From: Pinibacter sp031553495
GTDB lineage: Bacteria; Bacteroidota; Bacteroidia; Chitinophagales; Chitinophagaceae
Direction of reading: 5' to 3'
DNA length: 64,000 bases
Assembly: GCA_031553495.1 (NCBI GenBank)
Contig: JAVBLN010000063.1
Location: 1 to 64,000, forward strand
The notes beneath the pieces were generated by a model. That model made no database searches, was not told the origin of the DNA, and saw only the letters and a list, made by a program, of their open reading frames with translations. Numbering within the stretch: the stretch's first letter is position 1; the number at the start of each line of letters is the position of its first letter. Made by a program: the position numbers and the translations under genes. Of this stretch, positions 60,252-64,000 are shown piece by piece.

Positions 60252-61751
60252 ATGAAAAAATTCTTGTATTCAATGTTCATATTGCCATCTGCATTATGTG
60301 CCCAACAAAATGGAATTCAGTTTGAAAGCAAATTAAATTGGAGTCAGATTCAAACCAAGGCGAAAGCCGAGAATAAAATGGTCTTTGTGGACTGCTATGC
60401 TACTTGGTGTGGACCTTGTAGAGTTATGGAACAGGAAGTGTATACCCATCATAAGATTGGGACTTTCTTTAACGATAAATTCATTTCTGTTAAGGTACAG
60501 CAGGATAAAACTCCAAAGGATAATGAAATGATCAGAAGCTGGTATAGCGATGCAGAAAAAATAATGAGAGAATATAAAGTCACTGCCTTTCCTACATTCT
60601 TATTCTTTACTGCTGATGGGAAACTGGTGCATAGGGCAGCAGGCGGTTATAAAGTTGAGGGGTTTCTTGAGATCGCGGAAGATGCACTTACTCCACAAAA
60701 ACAATACTATACACAGCTTGCGAATTTCCAGCAAGGAATGATAGATACTTCAGTGATGAGACAACTGGCAATTAATGCGAAGTTAATTGGTGATGGTGAA
60801 ATTGCTCGGCAAATTGCTCAATCATATATCAAAGCATCGAATGTAAAAGATTTGGTAACACCTGAGAATCTATGGTTTATCAATGAAGTGGCAGATGACA
60901 AAGAATTGGCAGTGCGGGTTTCGAGAAAACATATCAGCGATCTGAGTAAAAAGGAGCTGGCTACACAAAGTAATATTCTTTTTATTCTGGATGCTGCCAA
61001 AGATGAAGTACTTGCCAAGGAAATTACAGATGTGTACATTAATGGTCTGAGCGAACAAGAATTATACACAAAAGATAACATAGAATTTATCAGTAGCGTT
61101 ACCCGCTGTTCATCAGCCAAGAGCTTTCAAATCTTATATCAAAACAAAACCATAATTGATAAGCTCATGGGTATTAAAAACTTCTCTCAAGTTACTATCG
61201 ATTATGTGATTTCAAAAGAAGAAGTGCTTCCAATCTTGTTGCCCAATCAAAACAATGCTGATTTTGTACCCGACTGGAGGAGAATGACAGTATCAATTGC
61301 AAAAAAATATAATGACGAAGATGCAAAGAGAGTCATAGTAAAAGCAAAGGTCGGGTGGTATGGTTCCAAACAGGACTGGACCGAGTTTACGAAAAATTTG
61401 GTGGCCCAATTGGATCTAACCAATGGTAATGGATTGAATGGGTATACTACCAATAATGACTGCTGGACCATTTTTGAACGAAGCTCCAATAAAAAGGAGT
61501 TAACTCGTGCGCTCTATTGGATGGATCAAATGTTCAAAGCCAAACCCGAGGATAAAGGACCCACTACAATTGATACTTATGCTAATCTTTTATACAAAGT
61601 AGGAAAAAAAGATAAGGCACTTGAGTGGCAGGAAAAGGCTGTTCAAATTGAAAATGAGAATGCTGCTCGAATGAATTTCGAAGCGAATAGAACTTTTCAA
61701 GAAACATTGGACAAAATGAAAAGCGGTGAACCAACTTGGTCCCAGGATTAA
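60252..61751 (+). CDS. exported thioredoxin-fold protein with long helical C-terminus
   Basis: A 499-residue protein started at the ATG at 60,252 (MKKFLYSMFILPSALCAQ signal peptide). The in-frame GTG at 60,207 would add residues before the signal and is rejected. The N-terminal thioredoxin domain (about 25-140) has the redox motif TWCGPC (Cys53, Cys56) and the cis-proline loop TAFPTF. The remaining 350 residues are largely helical and lack a motif I recognise, possibly a TPR-like scaffold. Exported thioredoxin-like proteins often accompany SusCD systems that handle peptides or disulfide-rich substrates. It lies 31 bp before the S9 peptidase gene and is probably in the same operon. Confidence 0.85.
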   Translation: MKKFLYSMFILPSALCAQQNGIQFESKLNWSQIQTKAKAENKMVFVDCYATWCGPCRVMEQEVYTHHKIGTFFNDKFISVKVQQDKTPKDNEMIRSWYSDAEKIMREYKVTAFPTFLFFTADGKLVHRAAGGYKVEGFLEIAEDALTPQKQYYTQLANFQQGMIDTSVMRQLAINAKLIGDGEIARQIAQSYIKASNVKDLVTPENLWFINEVADDKELAVRVSRKHISDLSKKELATQSNILFILDAAKDEVLAKEITDVYINGLSEQELYTKDNIEFISSVTRCSSAKSFQILYQNKTIIDKLMGIKNFSQVTIDYVISKEEVLPILLPNQNNADFVPDWRRMTVSIAKKYNDEDAKRVIVKAKVGWYGSKQDWTEFTKNLVAQLDLTNGNGLNGYTTNNDCWTIFERSSNKKELTRALYWMDQMFKAKPEDKGPTTIDTYANLLYKVGKKDKALEWQEKAVQIENENAARMNFEANRTFQETLDKMKSGEPTWSQD

Positions 61752-61782
61752 TAAACCTGTATATAAATAATAAAATAAGATT

Positions 61783-64000
61783 ATGAAAAAATTAGGTTTT
61801 ACCGGGCTACTGATTTTATTTCCGGCACTCGCATTATTGGCACAGAAAAAGGTAATATCGCAAAACGATCTGTTTGAAAATAATGTATGGCATAAAATTG
61901 AACAGATGCAGATTAGTCATGATGGAAAATTTATTGTTTATGAACTGCATCCCGGCTTGATAATTCAGGCTACAGATAAAGAATTTCGGCGGGAGTTTCC
62001 TGGGTACAGTGTTGCCTTTAATGGCAACTCATTTTCTCCAGATGGCAGATTTTTTATTACGCGGGGTAATAACAATTTGGGTATCTACGAATTTGAAAAG
62101 GATAAATTTGAAGAGATAAGTAATGTTGAAAATTTCAGAATTGAAGGTTCTGAGAAAAATCCGTGGCTTTTTTATTTACATGGTGGAGATGTTAAAAAGC
62201 TAATAATAAAAAATCTAAGAACTGGAATGGAGAAAACATACTCTTCAGTTGAAGAATATTTCATAACTGACGAAGCTGAAAAATTTGTTTTTATCGAAAA
62301 AAGCAATGAAAGACAGGAGCTTCATTTGGTTACACTTCCTGACTTCTCTAAACAAAATATAGCAACGACATCTGGAAAATTTAGCCAGTTAAAATTTGAT
62401 CATGCTAAAAAAATATTAGCTGCTTTTGAAACAGTTAATAAAGATGGGAAAGAGGAACATAAGCTGCTTGTGTATCAGCTCAGTTCTAAAAATGCTTTGT
62501 CTGTGGATAATTATCATGCAGGTATTGGCAAAGACTTTTCAATTACAACGGATCAAGTAAAATTTACTTTCGACGGTAGAATATTGCTTTTAAAGTTAGA
62601 GCCTATTATAGAAGAAAAAATCAAGAAAAAAGATATTCCAAACCTCGACGTCTGGCATTTTAGGGACTACAATGTACAGTCAACGCAACTTAAAGGTGAT
62701 GTAAAAGATCGCTATACTGCGTCGCTTGATCTGGAAAATGGGAAGGTAATTATTTTGGATTCAGTAATTAACAGCGATGATATTAAAATATGTGAAACTG
62801 CTAAGACTCATATAGGGTTTATATCGGAAAGATTTCCTGATCGGTTGGCTTTAAAAAAAACTTACCTATACACTATAAACTTGCTTACTGGAAAGCGAAC
62901 GAAAATTTATGGTGGTTCAGAAGACAGTCATTGCGTTGTTTCCCCAAATGGTAAATATGCCTTTTATTTTCCTAAACTACTTGGTAAAGGTTATGTATAT
63001 GAAATTGAAACAGGAATCAATCGAATAGTTACAGATAAAATTCCCTACTCACTTGGGAATAAACATTGGGAGTGGCCTATGTTAGGCGATCCTCTTATTG
63101 GAATTGCAGGCTGGTTGGATGAAGGAAATTCCATCCTCTTATATGATGAGTTTGATATCTGGAAAGTCGATCTGCGCGGTCAAAAAGCCCCAATTTGTAT
63201 AACAAAAGGGTATGGACGCACTCATCAAACAGTTCTGCGGCTTACCAGTAATGGAAAGCTTCTCCTTTCTTTCTGGGATGTTCTCCTCTTAAGTAATAAA
63301 TCTCCCTTGGTACTTGTAGGACAAAATATCAAAACAAAAGATCAGGGTTTCTATACTTTTGATCTTCAAGGTGAAATTATACCACAACAACTTCTTTCTG
63401 GTCCATACGAATATGTGCGTTTATCAAGCCAGCCATGGATATCTGTGGGTTTTGATAATCATATGCGTGGACCATTGAAAGCGAAAAATGCAAATGTGCA
63501 TGTGTATTTTGCATCCAACGTTAAGGAAGGGTTACAGTTATACATTACAAGAGACAATTTTAATACAGCAAAACAGCTAACCAATGTGGGGCCACATAAG
63601 GATTTCAATTGGATGACTTCAGAACTGGTTACTTGGAGAATGTTTGATGGAAAAGAATCGCAGGGTATTTTTTATAAACCTGAAAATTTTGATTCCAGCA
63701 AGAAATATCCTGTCATTTTCATTTTTTATGAAAAGAACTCAGATGCACTCCATTCCTATTTCATGCCTGGAGAAGGAGGTGGTGCCTTGGTTTCCAGTAT
63801 TCCTTATTTGGTGAGCAACGGCTATCTTGTTTTTGTTCCCGATATACACTATAACTTAGGGCATGTAAGCGAAAGTGCATATAATGCAGTATGCTCAGCA
63901 GCCAAGTATTTTGCTTCCAAACCATGGGTGGATATTAAGCGAATGGGTATCAGTGGTCATAGTTTTGGTGGCTATGAAACGATGTGTATACTTAGCCGTT
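61783..64000 (+). CDS. S9-family prolyl-oligopeptidase-type peptidase (3' end cut off by window)
   Basis: An open frame of 739 codons from ATG at 61,783 to the window end, so the stop and the catalytic Asp/His lie outside. It starts with a signal peptide (MKKLGFTGLLILFPALALLAQ). A long propeller-like N-terminal region follows (SHDGKFIVYELHPG; FSPDGRFFITRGNN; SPNGKYAFYFP). The start of an alpha/beta-hydrolase domain includes PVIFIFYEKNS and the nucleophile elbow GHSFGGY with Ser727. This is the layout of S9 peptidases, which release di- or oligopeptides. It is in the susCD-thioredoxin operon of system 4 and suggests that this system imports peptides. Confidence 0.88.
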   Translation, partial: MKKLGFTGLLILFPALALLAQKKVISQNDLFENNVWHKIEQMQISHDGKFIVYELHPGLIIQATDKEFRREFPGYSVAFNGNSFSPDGRFFITRGNNNLGIYEFEKDKFEEISNVENFRIEGSEKNPWLFYLHGGDVKKLIIKNLRTGMEKTYSSVEEYFITDEAEKFVFIEKSNERQELHLVTLPDFSKQNIATTSGKFSQLKFDHAKKILAAFETVNKDGKEEHKLLVYQLSSKNALSVDNYHAGIGKDFSITTDQVKFTFDGRILLLKLEPIIEEKIKKKDIPNLDVWHFRDYNVQSTQLKGDVKDRYTASLDLENGKVIILDSVINSDDIKICETAKTHIGFISERFPDRLALKKTYLYTINLLTGKRTKIYGGSEDSHCVVSPNGKYAFYFPKLLGKGYVYEIETGINRIVTDKIPYSLGNKHWEWPMLGDPLIGIAGWLDEGNSILLYDEFDIWKVDLRGQKAPICITKGYGRTHQTVLRLTSNGKLLLSFWDVLLLSNKSPLVLVGQNIKTKDQGFYTFDLQGEIIPQQLLSGPYEYVRLSSQPWISVGFDNHMRGPLKAKNANVHVYFASNVKEGLQLYITRDNFNTAKQLTNVGPHKDFNWMTSELVTWRMFDGKESQGIFYKPENFDSSKKYPVIFIFYEKNSDALHSYFMPGEGGGALVSSIPYLVSNGYLVFVPDIHYNLGHVSESAYNAVCSAAKYFASKPWVDIKRMGISGHSFGGYETMCILSR

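Overview
The window is AT-rich, gene-dense and looks like a chromosome segment of a Bacteroidota bacterium, most likely of the Chitinophagaceae/Chitinophagales. The support is four SusC/SusD pairs, FecR anti-sigma factors with ECF sigma factors of the Bacteroidota expansion type, a hybrid two-component regulator, TAnnTTTG-type promoters and many lipoprotein signal peptides. The family assignment is inference. I saw no rRNA, tRNA, CRISPR array, transposase, integrase or phage gene.

Layout. (a) 1-4,111: a secreted GH3 beta-glucosidase-type enzyme and an unrecognised secreted protein with an internal duplication. (b) 4,871-24,819, system 1: ECF sigma, FecR, a GH36 alpha-galactosidase, SusC, SusD, a DUF3823 lipoprotein, a metallophosphoesterase lipoprotein, GH2, GH116-type and GH99-type enzymes. 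This is a complete polysaccharide utilization locus. (c) 25,481-32,840, system 2: sigma, FecR, SusC, SusD with no enzyme attached. (d) 33,612-35,198 (minus strand): a metzincin-like lipoprotein with a C-terminal discoidin domain. It is divergent from a 1347-residue hybrid two-component system (35,796-39,839). (e) 40,204-50,889, system 3: sigma, FecR, SusC, SusD and a TolB-propeller/amidohydrolase fusion, followed by an alkaline-phosphatase-superfamily phosphodiesterase (51,140-52,447). (f) 52,596-64,000+, system 4: sigma, FecR, SusC, SusD, a thioredoxin-fold protein and an S9 peptidase cut by the window end. Systems 3 and 4 look like paralogues of each other.

How they work together. All four SusC proteins carry an N-terminal STN domain. 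Each cassette can therefore be read as a trans-envelope relay: substrate binds SusC/SusD, the STN domain contacts periplasmic FecR, the cytoplasmic ECF sigma is released, and susCD and the downstream genes are transcribed. System 1 is aimed at a glycan. Systems 3 and 4 carry hydrolases suggesting peptides or small amides. The target of system 2 cannot be told from its genes.

Non-coding signals stand out. A palindromic intergenic repeat occurs about 21 times, is present in every FecR-to-SusC interval and absent from every SusC-SusD junction. Some copies are paired into MITE-like composites of about 200-385 bp. A two-hairpin leader precedes all four susC genes. A GGTAC-N19-GTCTAT motif upstream of fecR and susC in system 1, with a near match before fecR of system 2, looks like an ECF promoter. 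An AT-rich repeat family and a duplicated block of about 260 bp fill other gaps.
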